DNA of 64,000 bases, taken from assembly GCA_033816765.1 (NCBI GenBank), contig CM066290.1:2232001-2296000 (forward strand), written 5' to 3'. Within the stretch, counting starts at the first letter, position 1; each line of letters begins with the position of its first letter. This DNA comes from Nothopassalora personata. Its lineage: Eukaryota; Ascomycota; Dothideomycetes; Mycosphaerellales; Mycosphaerellaceae. Shown here piece after piece: positions 53,513 to 64,000 of this stretch. A program made the position numbers and the translations under genes. The notes under the pieces were generated by a model. The model was not told where the DNA came from and made no database searches. It worked only from the letters and a program-made list of their open reading frames with translations.

Positions 53513-55717
53513 AGCACTACCACACAATTCAGCTTGCGGAGGCGCACGTCAAAGGCTCACACACCGATGCGGACTTCCATATGTCCGCTCCGACATTCAG
53601 GCAGGAAGGACGAAGCGGACGAGTTTTCGATGCCGAAGGATCGCGGTCCAGTTCCACTCTGCCAGATAGCATTAGGGCCATCCTGGCGCGCCGCAAGACA
53701 GAGTTCCAATCGTCGAGATCCTTCCCGCCCGACTTGCCATGTGGACCAAATTTGGCTGTCTTGGCAATCGCAGTCAGCTCAACGCCTTGCCATCCTTCCG
53801 GCTTTCCTCAAAGATGCAGGTCGAGCTATACTTTGGCTGGTCAATTTCACAGTATACAATCTGCGGCGACTGGCGGACGTCAGCAGTCTTGCCTTATTGG
53901 TATGGAAATAACGATCAACATTTCCCCGGGTCTGCGTCCCTGGTGAATGTTGCTGATACTACGCTGCGATCAGCATTGCATCACCAGGAGCCTACTTTGC
54001 CGGATTTTGCCAGAAGTGTCTTGATCCTAGCATTCCGACGATCACAAGTAATGCGGTTTGCGAAATTATGGGTTGCATCCTTGGACGACGATCTTGCTGC
54101 AGATGGAGACATATTCGATCTTGACCACTTCCCTAGAATGGAAGTTCACATGTCAGCCAGGCGAGGGCAGCCATCTTGCTTGAAGTCTGGCCCTACACAC
54201 GAAATGGGCACTTCAAAATCTTGGCTTACAGAGCTCAACGCGGCGGAGGGAACTCAGTGTCTGCATGAACTGCTATCCTCCAGGATGGGAAGGATGCTGC
54301 ATGACACCGGGCCTTGAATGATTGGCTTGGCCGGTGGCCTTGCAGCGGGGGATGCTTTGTTGGTAGGATTTGGTCGTAATGCGTTATGAAGAAGCAGGAG
54401 CAGCAGAGGAACCATAATATTCCTGATGAGTGGTTGGTGAAGAGGAGGAACGAAACGATGCCCAGGACGTTGGTGGACAGACTTCGGCCGAACTAAAGCA
54501 CTGCGTCCACAGACATTCATGCCAAATAAAAGCCGTATCACGGCTCAGCTTTGCATGGGCACCAGATACGTACCGCACTTCACTCGAACTTACGAAGTTC
54601 ACAGCAAGCTACAGAACGCTTCGTGGTCGGCCAAATAGTAGCGGTAAGCCGGGATATCGCCGCAGAACAGAAATTTCTTCAAGGCCTGGTGAGGCCTCTT
54701 CAAGTGAATCTTTATATAAAGATGCATCTCACTCACCTCCATCACGTGAACACCATCAGCTGCTTCAAGCAGGACATATCACTCCCCGATGGTCTAGTGG
54801 CTATGATCTCGTAAGTACTCATGAATCACGCCTAATCAATGCCCGTGCTGATTAGTATATCAGCGCTTGTCAATCCGTCCGATTCGCAAGTCGCGGGAGA
54901 CCGTGAGTTGACCCGAGTCTTGAACTGTCCAACGACCTCTAACATTCACGCAGAGGGTTCGGTAAGCAATCTCACCCTTTCTGTAACCTTGAGTCACCAC
55001 TAATACGCCGCAAAGATTCCCTGTCGAGGAGCAATACATTCTTTTCTATCTTTTTGCACTTCCATAGCCCTGTTCACTGAGACAGACATGTTCTGAGGTA
55101 AATTTGTCTTGGGTCACCAATGCATTGAATGAAGACTTTGTTGGATCTCAAGGCATTTTCATGTACGCATTAACTTTTTGCAATGAACACGTCCCTGAAG
55201 CCATACGCCTCATCGCTGTCCCTTTCTGATGACAGGGCCAGCGGAAGGAGCTTGCTAAGTCATGCGGTGTCAGCCATGCGCGTGGTTTATGCAGCTTTGT
55301 CAGATAGCGTCAGGTACAGGATGTATATTTCGGGCACACGCGCGATGCTGGAGGGTCTACAAGACCTTTGCCAACATTTTTACTTGGCATCGCGGCGGAT
55401 GTGGTACCATCCAAAGACTGGGACTATTGCATGAAGTGCATTCAGCTGAATGCCGAATGCCGAAGCCGAAGGCGCACAACCATGGCCCGAGTTGGCTTAG
55501 ATGAGTAGCTGACATATCATCGGCCAGCGTTCACCTGTATGTTTTACTATATTTTGATTTTTGAATACCGACCGAAGTTAGGGAGGGGGGGGGGGGCGGG
55601 CTCCTTGAATCTACTAGGTAGCTTTACAAGATATCGCGCGACGAGCGCTCAGCAACATCCTAACCGTGTTCACCATACGCTGTGACCACCGCATTCCCAA
55701 CCAACCCATTCTCCTTC

Positions 55718-55748
<31 letters not shown>

Positions 55749-56274
55749 TCTCCCACACATGGTTCGATGTCGGCCAAGGTGAGGATACGAGACAGACTAT
55801 CATCTGCTGTGATGGTCATGTCGCCGCCAGCGCCACGGCCTTTATCCTTTATCATGCATCATAGGCAGGTACTTGCTGACGGGATATCGATGCTGCTCCA
55901 GAAACTTTTCAGGCACCTGGGGCGACCACAGAACGGTTGAAGGGAACTCTTGGCTGTCCTTCCAGACGTGACGACCAACCTGTGCGAGGAGTTGCGTTGT
56001 GGTACATCCATTCAGCATATCTTCTTCCCAAAGCCCCTCACTTGCTTAGCGCCTCTCGCAGAGAAATGATCTACGACCCAGGAAGCGTTGTGCAAAGAAA
56101 GGAAGTGACAGGTGTCTGCTCAACGTCTTCCCCGGACGTGACATTCAGTGGACTCCGCTGCTCGCGATATTGTGTGTGAACCAAGTAGTAAGCGAACAAC
56201 ACATTTTGTTCTACGGAGGGAGGATCTCGTGGGAGCACCCAAGTGCAGCGGAGGGCACTACGCGTATCCGTTTA
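53513..56274. other. Unmutated island, mostly without supported genes
   Basis: After the possible shifted continuation of the relic (to about 53949), a plus-strand frame of 192 aa (53739-54317) contains FARSVLILAFRRSQVMRFAK but no known domain. The rest has only short frames. Two homopolymer tracts occur (G-rich near 55581-55597 and a C run at 55719-55747). Composition is normal up to about 56270, where RIP-type sequence begins abruptly. Confidence 0.4.
55719..55747. repeat. Poly-C run of about 29 bases
   Basis: An uninterrupted C tract. Exact length is unreliable in assemblies. A poly-G-rich tract lies about 130 bp upstream, so the two could pair in single-stranded DNA. Confidence 0.9.
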
Positions 56275-56525
56275 GAGGGTATTACTACCTAGGCAAGCAG
56301 TAAAACACGCTTAAGCTTAGTCCGTTATATGTCCTTATTAGTAATTAAGTCGAAGTCCGGATTAATACGGTATACGTACTACTTTAGTAGGTGCTATAGG
56401 TACTTAATTAGGTTAAGATTAGGTAAATACGGAGGCTACCTATCTAGTAGTCTTACACCGTATTCTTTAAACTAACGCCTTATCTTTCGAGCCGTATAGA
56501 TAGGCGCGTTGTCTTATATAAAGGT

Positions 56526-57093
56526 TGTTACGGAATAATCCCTATGGACCCTAGAATTATAACGACAAGACGAACACGTAACTTATCCTACCTAAGCGCT
56601 TAGACTTAGAGCGATTAGACTGCTTATGCTTAGACTAATTAGACTGCTTATACTTAGAATAATTAGACTAATTACCGAGATGTACGAATTGTTACGGACT
56701 GATTCCTATAGACCCTAGAATTATAACGATAAGACGAACACGTAACTTATCCTACCTGAGCGCTTAGACTTAGAGCGATTAGACTGCTTATGCTTAGACT
56801 AATTAGACTGCTTATGCTTAGAATGATTAGACTAATTACTAAGATCTATGAATCTCCTTTATATTTAGGAACGCTAAGAACCCCTTATAGTTTCGAAGCG
56901 TTTAACTCACTATTTAATATTACTGTTTAGAATACACTATAACCTAACCTCTGCCTTACTCCTACTTAGTCTTTACAAGACAAGATAGCTACTGCTTTAT
57001 TACTCTCCCTTAACTTCCTATCGGCCCGAGAATAAACCCGATTAAGGTTGTCTTCTTAACTTGTGATATTATTAGGTTATACTAAACCTAATA
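56526..57093 (+). repeat. Gypsy-4 5' LTR with internal 164-bp tandem duplication
   Basis: 56526-56689 and the first part of 56690-57093 both start TGTTACGGA and run through the same GCTTAGAC-rich stretch. The unit 56690-57093 is 404 bp, exactly the length of the 3' LTR. GCTTTAAACGCCC follows and is the presumed primer-binding region. Confidence 0.85.
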
Positions 57094-57149
57094 GCTTTAA
57101 ACGCCCTCTACGATAGGAGACCGATAGAGTAAACGGGGAACACCCGCCC

Positions 57150-60100
57150 CTAGTAAAGTAAGTAGAGCCCGACGACCTTAGACCCGCGAACGATGCTATT
57201 AATGCCTTAGCTACTTATATAGGCAACGACACCCTTAAGGTTAGTAAGCTAGAATACTACTATAGCGACCGAGACAAGTTCGACACTTAGGTCTCTTAGA
57301 TAGACATGTACTTCTTGTTTAACTCTATGCCTAAGAACCTTAAGCCTATCTTTACTACTACCTTTTTAAGAGGACGAGTATAGCATTAGGTTATACTATT
57401 CCTTAGGAAATACCTAGATAGTAACGGAGAAGACAATGCCGACGGAATCTTTAGGTTATATAACTATCTTAAATATGCTATAAAGAGCGTCTTTAGTGTC
57501 TCTAATAAGATTTCTACTACCGTTCGTATTATTTAGCATTTAACCTAGAAGACATCTACTACCAAATATACTACTAAATTCTAGGAATACGCGTAACTTA
57601 CCGATTAGGACGACGAAGCACTTTAAGTTATGTACCGAAGAGGACTAAAGGAGCATATTAAGGACGAGTTAATAAGGGACGGTCGAAGATCGATAGCTTA
57701 GGCGACCTCGTTAGAGTCACGATTAATCTTAACGACAAGCTCTACGAGAGAGCTATAGAACGACGATACGACTCTAAGGTATCCGGAAAGGCTAGATACA
57801 CACTAGGCTATAACAACCGTAATAGAGGCTTCTACGATAACTACAATAATAAGCCTAGGGATAAACTATACTACGGACTATAGCTAATAGAACTTAACGT
57901 TACCGAGAAAGGTCGTAAGATTAGGAACAGTAACGGGAATAGAGCATCCCGGAGTTCGAAAGAAACACGAACTTACTACGGATATAGTAAACCTAGCTAC
58001 CTAGTAAGGGACTGCCGCGGTAAGAATATAGTGCGCCGCGAACAGTTTAACATAATACAACCCCGAACTAGTAAATCTAAGAGTAGCGTTAGATCTCGGG
58101 GAGATACCGACTATACTCGGAGAGTAGGGGAGAGAGCTAGTAATAGAAGCACGACGCCTCTCCTAGACCCCTTAGAAGGACGAGGAGGATACTATAGGTA
58201 GTAAATAGTAGTTATTCCATTTAATGCGAAGAACTAACTACGATAGTTTAACATAATAATACGAAGAGTCGACTACGAGATCGAATCCGAGTCTCGAAAT
58301 AGTTATAGAAGCCTTTATTAGCGATTCTATTACTAAGACTCGTGTTAAGTTTACTACGCCGCGAAGTTAGGCGTAGGGTATTAGCCTTAACGACTAAGAG
58401 GAACCCTAGGAGCGACGCATAGGCAAAACGCTACGCTCCGAGAAGTAGACATCGATAAGTCCTACTTTAATAACGATGAAAGCGATAAAGAAAACTAAGA
58501 CCTAGGATGGAACGGATTATAGTTACCGGAGCTATAGGAAGAAAATTANNNNNNNNNNNNNNNNNNNNNNNNNNNNNNNNNNNNNNNNNNNNNNNNNNNN
58601 NNNNNNNNNNNNNNNNNNNNNNNNNNNNNNNNNNNNNNNNNNNNNNNNTTACATTTAGGGAATGCGACTACATTATCGATATTTAGCCTACGTAGCGGCA
58701 GCGTTCGCTAGTAGATAAGGTAAAGAGACAGCTAAATAAGATATAGCTTACGCCGGATAGAAGGATAGAAGAACCACCTTCGACCGGGATAGATACTAGC
58801 GTAGGGCCTCCGGGTTACGAAGTTACTAGAAGTAATAGAAGTAACGCACTATCGAAGAATACTAACATCTTAGAGTTGAGTATTCCTAAGGAGTATCGCA
58901 AGTAGTCGCGACTCTTTAAAGAGGAGAGAGGTAAAACCGCCTTACCTAAGTACCGCCTATAGGATTACAAGATTAACATTTAGCTAGGGAAAGAGCCTCT
59001 ATAGGGACCCCTATATTAAATGTCTAAGAAAGAGCTATAGACCCTACGAGAATAGCTAAAGGAGAAGCTAGCTAAAGGATAGATAAGAAGATCTACCTCG
59101 AGTATAGGAACTCTATGTATGTTCGTTCTAAAAGTAAACGCGAAGTTACGACTCGTACAAGACTATAGGAAGTTAAACGAGATTACGATTAAGAACCGAT
59201 ACCCGCTACCTAATATCGAAGAAGCATAAGATAGATTAACCGGATTAGACTAGTACACGAAGATTAACCTACGAGATGCCTTCTACGCTATACGGATAGT
59301 AGAAGGAGAAGAATAGAAAACCGCTTTTAGAATAAGATACGGACTTTACGAATTCTTAGTTATACTAATAGGATTAACTAACGCACCCGCATCCTATTAG
59401 GACCTTGTTAACGAGACACTTAGAGACCTACTCGATATATGCGTTATCGCTTACATAGACGACATATTAGTCTATACGAAAGGATCCCTTTAGAATTACA
59501 TAAAACAAGTCTAGGACGTATTCGAACGACTTACATATTTAGGATTTAAGACAGTACCCGAGAAATGCGAGTTCTATAAGAAAGAAGTTAAATTCTTAGG
59601 CTTTATTATTAGCACTATAGGGATAACGATCGACCTTACGAAGACACAGTTAATTAGAGAATAGCTAGAACTAAAAACAGTTAAGGACGTACAATCATTC
59701 CTTAGACTAGCGAACTATAACCGGAAATTCATTAAGGACTACGTAAAGACAGTAGCACTAATAACGATACTTACGAGAAAAGATGTTACCTAGAAATAGG
59801 GGAAGGAACAAATTAAAGCGTTCGAGAAACTTAAGGAATAATGCGCTTTAGCCCCTACGCTTCGATTATTCGATAGTAGTAAGGAAGTCTATATCGAGAC
59901 CGATGCGTCTAATATAGTAATAGGCGCGTGTCTAACATAGACATACGATAGGTAGAGACACCTAGTAGCCTATTACTCCCGGAAAATAACTATAGCGGAA
60001 CAGAACTACGACATCTATAATAAAGAGCTTCTAGTTATTATTGCTACTATACAATATTAGAGAGTATATGGCGAGGGCCTACCGAAGTTAACGATTCTTT

Positions 60101-61630
60101 CTAACTATAAGAATCTTACGTACTTCACGACGACGAAAGAACTTACCCGAAGGCAAGCCCGCTAGTCGGAGCTACTAGGATAGTATAAGTTCGAAATTAA
60201 ATATACTCTAGGACGAGAAAATGGCCGCGCCGACGCGCTAAGCTAAAGAAGCGACTACATAGGAGGAAAAGAACTAGTATAACATAAAATACTAAAGACG
60301 AACCCCGACGGAAGTCTTAGCGCTAATATAAGAGAATTTAATAACATTGTACGGATATTAAGCGATAAGGACGAGCAATTCCCTATATCGTAAGGAAAAT
60401 ACTAGGTACTAAAGGATCGAGAAGAAGAATGCATACGGCAATATTACGACGGACTAACTTATAGACACCCTAGAACTTTAAAGACAATAGACCTAATATA
60501 ACATAGCTTCTCATTCCTATAGATAAGACTTAAGCTGTTACGCTACATTAAACAATACGTATACTACTAACGAAACAAGGCTACGAGACATGCAAAATAC
60601 GGTTACCTACAGTTTAGGACACTACCGACGAAACTATAGGACGAAGTTATAATAGACTTTATTACGAAACTCCTACCGTTAAGAGACTAAGTTACGAAAT
60701 AACTATACGACATAATACTAGTTATAGTTAATAGACTTATAAAATACGCATACTTAATTCCTACATTAGAGACATATAATGTAGAGCAGCTCGGATACCT
60801 CGTACTAGATAGACTTATCCGATACTACGGATTCCCTTAAACGTTTATAACGGATAGAGACAAGCTATTTACATCGAACTACTAGAAAACGCTTATAGGA
60901 ACGATTAGAATAAGACATAAGCTATTAATAGCATATTATCTAGAAATAGACGGACAAACGGAGAGGATAAATTAAATACTCGAGCAATACCTACGACACT
61001 ACATTAACTACGTATAAGACAACTAGGTTTTATTATTACTAATAGCATAGATTGCACTAAACAACTATAAATCGGAGATAACTTCAACGATACTATTCTA
61101 TACGAACTTTAGTAAAGATCCTAACTTATTTAGAACACCTAGATCTCACCTATAAGCCGAAAGAGCAATCGTAACGACGGATACTCTTAAGGAAGTGCAT
61201 AAAGAAACACGTAAGGCGATCGAAGATATATAACAAAAACTGTCTTAATAACGGTAGGACATAAGAAAAATAGTACCTCTACTAAAAAAGGGGGATAAGG
61301 TCTATCTCCTTATAAAAAACTTAAGAATAAGAAGATAGACTAAGAAACTAGATTACGTTAAGGTCGGACCATTTTCTATCGATAAAGTTATAGGACTAGT
61401 TAACTACCGCCTACGACTACTACTAGACGCAAAAATCCACCTAGTCTTCTATATCTCTAAGTTAGAGCCCGTAGACGCCGAAACACCCTACTAGGAAAGC
61501 TTCTATTTCGAGCTAGAAGTAGAAAACGAATTTAAAGTTAAAAAAATCCTAGATAAGAAAGGTTAGCGATACCTTGTTAAGTAGAAAGGATACGACGAAT
61601 TAGAAAATACCTAGGAACTAAAACAAACCC
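57150..61630 (+). pseudogene. gag-pol: Gypsy-4 gag-pol relic with chromodomain
   Basis: Gag spans about 57150-58015, diverged from Gypsy-3, with a knuckle trace ending VRDCRGKN near 58020. From there to about 61620 the sequence is nearly the same as 42105-46550 of Gypsy-3. It includes protease (interrupted by the gap), RT with YIDDILVYT near 59455, RNase H near 59890, integrase and a chromodomain trace (GYDELENT near 61600). Many TAG/TAA codons; not functional. Confidence 0.85.
58549..58648. other. Assembly gap of 100 N
   Basis: Exactly 100 N, a usual placeholder. By alignment to Gypsy-3 the missing piece corresponds to about 42632-43577, so the true gap is probably about 0.95 kb. Confidence 0.95.
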
Positions 61631-61715
61631 TATAAAACTATTAGCAAAAGATCCGACAATACTAAAAATAGGTCTACCGATATAACTAACGATAATCGAT
61701 CTCTCGGCCGACGAG

Positions 61716-61789
61716 TAACTAGGGTAGGAATCGAACCTACGACCTTAAGAGTATAGACAGCTTACGCTCTACTACTAAGCTACCTAGCT
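61716..61789 (-). tRNA. tRNA-like sequence inside Gypsy-4, antisense to pol (degraded)
   Basis: On the minus strand: AGCTAGG and CCTAGTT pair as a seven-base acceptor stem (one G-T wobble); the D arm is GCTT with GAGC; the T arm is a perfect GTAGG-TTCGATT-CCTAC; the variable region is AGGTC. The anticodon arm (19 nt instead of 17) does not fold canonically. It is closely similar to 20880-20954 in Gypsy-2, in the same position and orientation relative to pol. Confidence 0.5.
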
Positions 61790-61885
61790 GATTAATAAGA
61801 ATAGGGACACAACTTATAAATAAATACCCTAATAAGTCTCTACCCCTAGGGACTCGCCCTAAGGCTCCGCTGTAGAAAGCGCCGC

Positions 61886-62368
61886 CTAGTCGTTTACGGG
61901 CATCTCTAGGATATCCGAGAAAGAAACTAGCGAAGGCGACACCTCTACCCCCGACGCCCGCTTAAGAGACGCTAGCTCCTTGCGCGCCTCTTCCTCCTCG
62001 AGCTCCTCTAACTCCTTAGCGACGGTATCGTCGGTGCGACGCTTAGCTAATCGTAGCTGTTTCCGAAGACGGATCTTACGCATCTTTAGCCGCACCTCCT
62101 CCTCTTTAATCCTCTTAAGCTCTAGCTTAAGATTATCGCGCGAATCGCGAAGACGTTCCTACTCCGGACGAGAAAGACGTATATCGCAATCCTTATAGCC
62201 TTTTCGAATATAGACCGAACACTTTCTAGACCGAGAACCTACGATACACTTTACTACTACGCCCGAGGATCGAGACTTCTAATAATTCGTATATAGAGCT
62301 ATTTCAATACTAGAAATTTTAGTATCATAAGCAAGTCGTTAACGGCGTTTATAAGAGGAAGAAGACAT
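61886..62368 (-). pseudogene. Antisense accessory ORF of Gypsy-4 (cysteine cluster plus coiled coil)
   Basis: Minus-strand frame from the ATG at 62366-62368 to TAG at 61886-61888, 160 codons, with RIP-type stops in the N-terminal half; the last 69 codons are open. The cluster reads KCIVGSRSRKCSVYIRKGYKDCD, which becomes C-x2-C-x6-C in its second half if the Tyr codon TAT is a RIP-altered TGT. A long Arg/Lys/Glu/Leu coiled coil (RLKMRKIRLRKQLRLAKRR, then ELEELEEEEARKEL) and a tail FSDILEMPVND follow. Same architecture as the ORFs in Gypsy-2 and Gypsy-3, though the sequences have diverged much more than pol. Confidence 0.7.
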
Positions 62369-62441
62369 ATTTAACTATTACTACAAGAAATAATAACGGC
62401 TTAAGAAGCTTCGGGACGAAGCTAGGCTAAGAAGGGGATAG

Positions 62442-62845
62442 TGTTACGGAATAATTCCTATAGACCCTAGAATTATAACAACAAGACGAACACGTAACTT
62501 ATCCTCCCTAAGCGCTTAGACTTAGAGCGATTAGACTACTTATGCTTAGACTAATTAGACTGCTTATGCTTAGAATAATTAGACTAATTACCGAGATCTA
62601 CGAATCTCCTTTATATTTAGGAACGCTAAGAACCCCTTATAGTTTCGAAGCGTTTAACTTACTATTTAATATTACTATTTAGAATACACTATAACCTAAC
62701 CTCTACCTTACTACTGCTTAGTCTTTATAAGACAAGACAGCTATTGCTTTATTACTCTCCCTTAACTTCTTATCGGCCCGAGAACAAACCCGATTAAGCT
62801 TGTCTTCTTAACTTGTAATATCATTAGGTTATACTAAACCTAATA
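62442..62845 (+). repeat. Gypsy-4 3' LTR
   Basis: 404 bp, TGTTACGGA to AACCTAATA, followed by AAGGT. It has a single copy of the part that is duplicated in the 5' LTR. Confidence 0.9.
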
Positions 62846-63621
62846 AAGGTAAGCTTATTTTCTTCGTCTTCTTTAGTAATTAGGAGTAGTCCTTTCTCTA
62901 ATATACTAATATAGCTATTAGCTAAATACTTACCCTTAGGACTAAAAGGATTACGGGTTATTACTACTAATTCTAAGCGTTTATTACCCCCGTAGATTGT
63001 AGCCTATACTATAACTAATATACCCTTACCTTTATCGTACGTTTAGATTATCTTACGGTCTTACTTCTAGTATAGTGTACGGAAGTACTACTTGCGTTAT
63101 TTACCGGATCCTCGCTTAATAGAGCACTTATCTAAGAAGATAAATTACGACTACTATTAGATAGTAAGGTGTCTATATCGTATCATAAATTATAACCTAA
63201 GCTATACTATCTCTTTAGTAAGGGCGGGCCTCTACTTATACTTCTAGTTAGTAATATTATATACCTTTAAAAGTCAATATACTGTGTCTTAGCTAGTTTC
63301 GATATTAAGGTCATTAAAGAGGTCTTTATAGGTAATCTTAGGGTTCTTTCTAACTAAGTTAATTATCCTTCGTTTAATACGACGTAATAGTACCTTCGGG
63401 CGTCTTTTACGGTATCCTAATCGCGTGTAACCGGTATTCTTAAAGTTAGTAATCGTGTCGCGTATAGTAGAATCCGGGATGTTCTCCTTCGTTATAATCT
63501 AGGCTAGTATAGCGCTATAACGCTATGCCCTAATAACCTAAGCTCTTTACGATAGACTTAACTCCTTCAAAGGTTGCCTATTTAAGCCTATAGGCGTAAG
63601 CGGAGTACGTAGTGTTACTAT

Positions 63622-64000
63622 ATTATATTATAGTGTTAAAGAAGGTAGGTAGAGAAACGTAAAGATACGCGTCTTAAAAAATAACGTAAATAGCGGATAC
63701 TTTTACGTTAGAACTATAAGTTTAATCTTATTTATTTCTCGAAGGTTTACTTTTTACTAGATTTCGCTCGGTTTCTCTTATTTTCGCTTAGTTTTGCTTG
63801 TTTCTACGCCTAAAGTTATAAGTAAGGCGTAGGTATTACTTTATAATCGGTAGGGACGACTAGGTTCTTTAGGCTAAGAGCTATCTAGGCTTATAACCTA
63901 TTAGAAGGTCGGTATAGAGGGGAAGCTAGCCTTAGGATATTAGTTTATAAGCTTTATATAGCTACTTAGCGAAGTACTCTTAGCTATAAAGTAGATATAG
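63622..64000. other. RIP-mutated sequence at right edge, unidentified
   Basis: TpA-rich, stop-rich DNA continuing past the mariner relic to the window end. No recognisable motif or open frame. Confidence 0.5.

Larger units (their letters stand above)
56526..62845 (+). mobile_element. Gypsy-4: LTR retrotransposon with antisense ORF and tRNA-like sequence; contains assembly gap
   Basis: Flanked by AAGGT (56521-56525 and 62846-62850). The 3' LTR is 404 bp (62442-62845). The 5' LTR (56526-57093, 568 bp) carries a 164-bp tandem duplication of its first part. Gag-pol is on the plus strand. The polypurine tract GAAGGGGATAG precedes the 3' LTR. A tRNA-like sequence and an accessory ORF lie antisense between pol and the 3' LTR, as in Gypsy-2. 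Its LTR and gag differ from Gypsy-3, but its pol is almost the same. RIP load is high. Confidence 0.88.
56275..63621 (-). mobile_element. Tc1/mariner transposase relic, split by Gypsy-4
   Basis: Minus-strand trace in two parts, 63621-62851 and 56520-56275, that join across the AAGGT duplication. The N-terminal part has RRIKRRIINLVRKNPKITYK, a helix-turn-helix segment typical of Tc1/mariner. The C-terminal part has FIQDNAPIYTA, matching the catalytic DNAPIHTA motif, and PPYLPNLNLIKYL where PPYSPDLNPIEHLW is usual; the catalytic Glu is now Lys (ATTAAG, one RIP step from ATTGAG). The trace is cut at about 56275, at the border with unmutated DNA. The likely start codon is an altered ATG at 63619-63621. 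Terminal repeats could not be fixed. Confidence 0.75.

Noticed and set aside
55682..55864. ORF encoding a poly-Pro run
   Set aside because: It is generated by the poly-C homopolymer and has no other support.

Overview
The window looks like nuclear DNA of a filamentous ascomycete (Pezizomycotina; Dothideomycetes is my best guess from gene content, not proven). Genes are compact with short introns (57 nt, GTACGY donors, CTGAC or TACTAAT branch sites). They sit beside large blocks carrying an extreme repeat-induced point mutation (RIP) signature: CpA and TpG are scarce, TpA is abundant, CpG is kept, and coding frames are full of TAG/TAA stops.

Layout. 1-11.5 kb is an ordinary gene-bearing region: a partial GT90/CAP10-type glycosyltransferase cut by the window edge, a secreted berberine-bridge-type FAD oxidoreductase, a nuclear-looking low-complexity protein, an FSH1-type serine hydrolase, a decayed or unresolved coding stretch, and a peroxisomal 3-ketoacyl-CoA thiolase with a PTS2 signal. 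11.5-51.4 kb is one nested transposon block. The oldest layer (called E0 here) is about 11.4 kb once later insertions are removed. It is bounded by related inverted repeats and carries a DUF6589-type gene, an SF2/RecQ-like helicase and a Gly/Ser/Phe-repeat protein gene, all destroyed by RIP. E0 was hit by Gypsy-1 (target-site duplication AATAC), Gypsy-3 (TCTAG) and a solo LTR (GATAC). Gypsy-1 was then hit by Gypsy-2 (CTTCC) and by an intact, apparently very young Gypsy chromovirus, Gypsy-5 (GCATA), whose two 161-bp LTRs are identical. 51.4-56.27 kb is an unmutated island with a broken relic of a fungal transcription-factor-like gene and homopolymer runs. 56.27-64 kb is a second RIP block: a Tc1/mariner relic split by Gypsy-4 (AAGGT), which contains a 100-N assembly gap.

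Most interesting: Gypsy-2, -3 and -4, besides gag-pol, each carry an extra ORF between pol and the 3' LTR on the opposite strand. It encodes a cysteine-cluster (Zn2Cys6-like) plus coiled-coil protein. Two of the three copies also carry a tRNA-like sequence in the same antisense orientation between pol and that ORF. E0 itself, with a DUF6589 gene, a helicase and repeated subterminal motifs, may be a poorly described large transposon. Because the insertions are nested with clean target-site duplications, their relative ages can be read directly: RIP acted on E0, Gypsy-1 to -4 and the mariner relic, but not on Gypsy-5 or the solo LTR.
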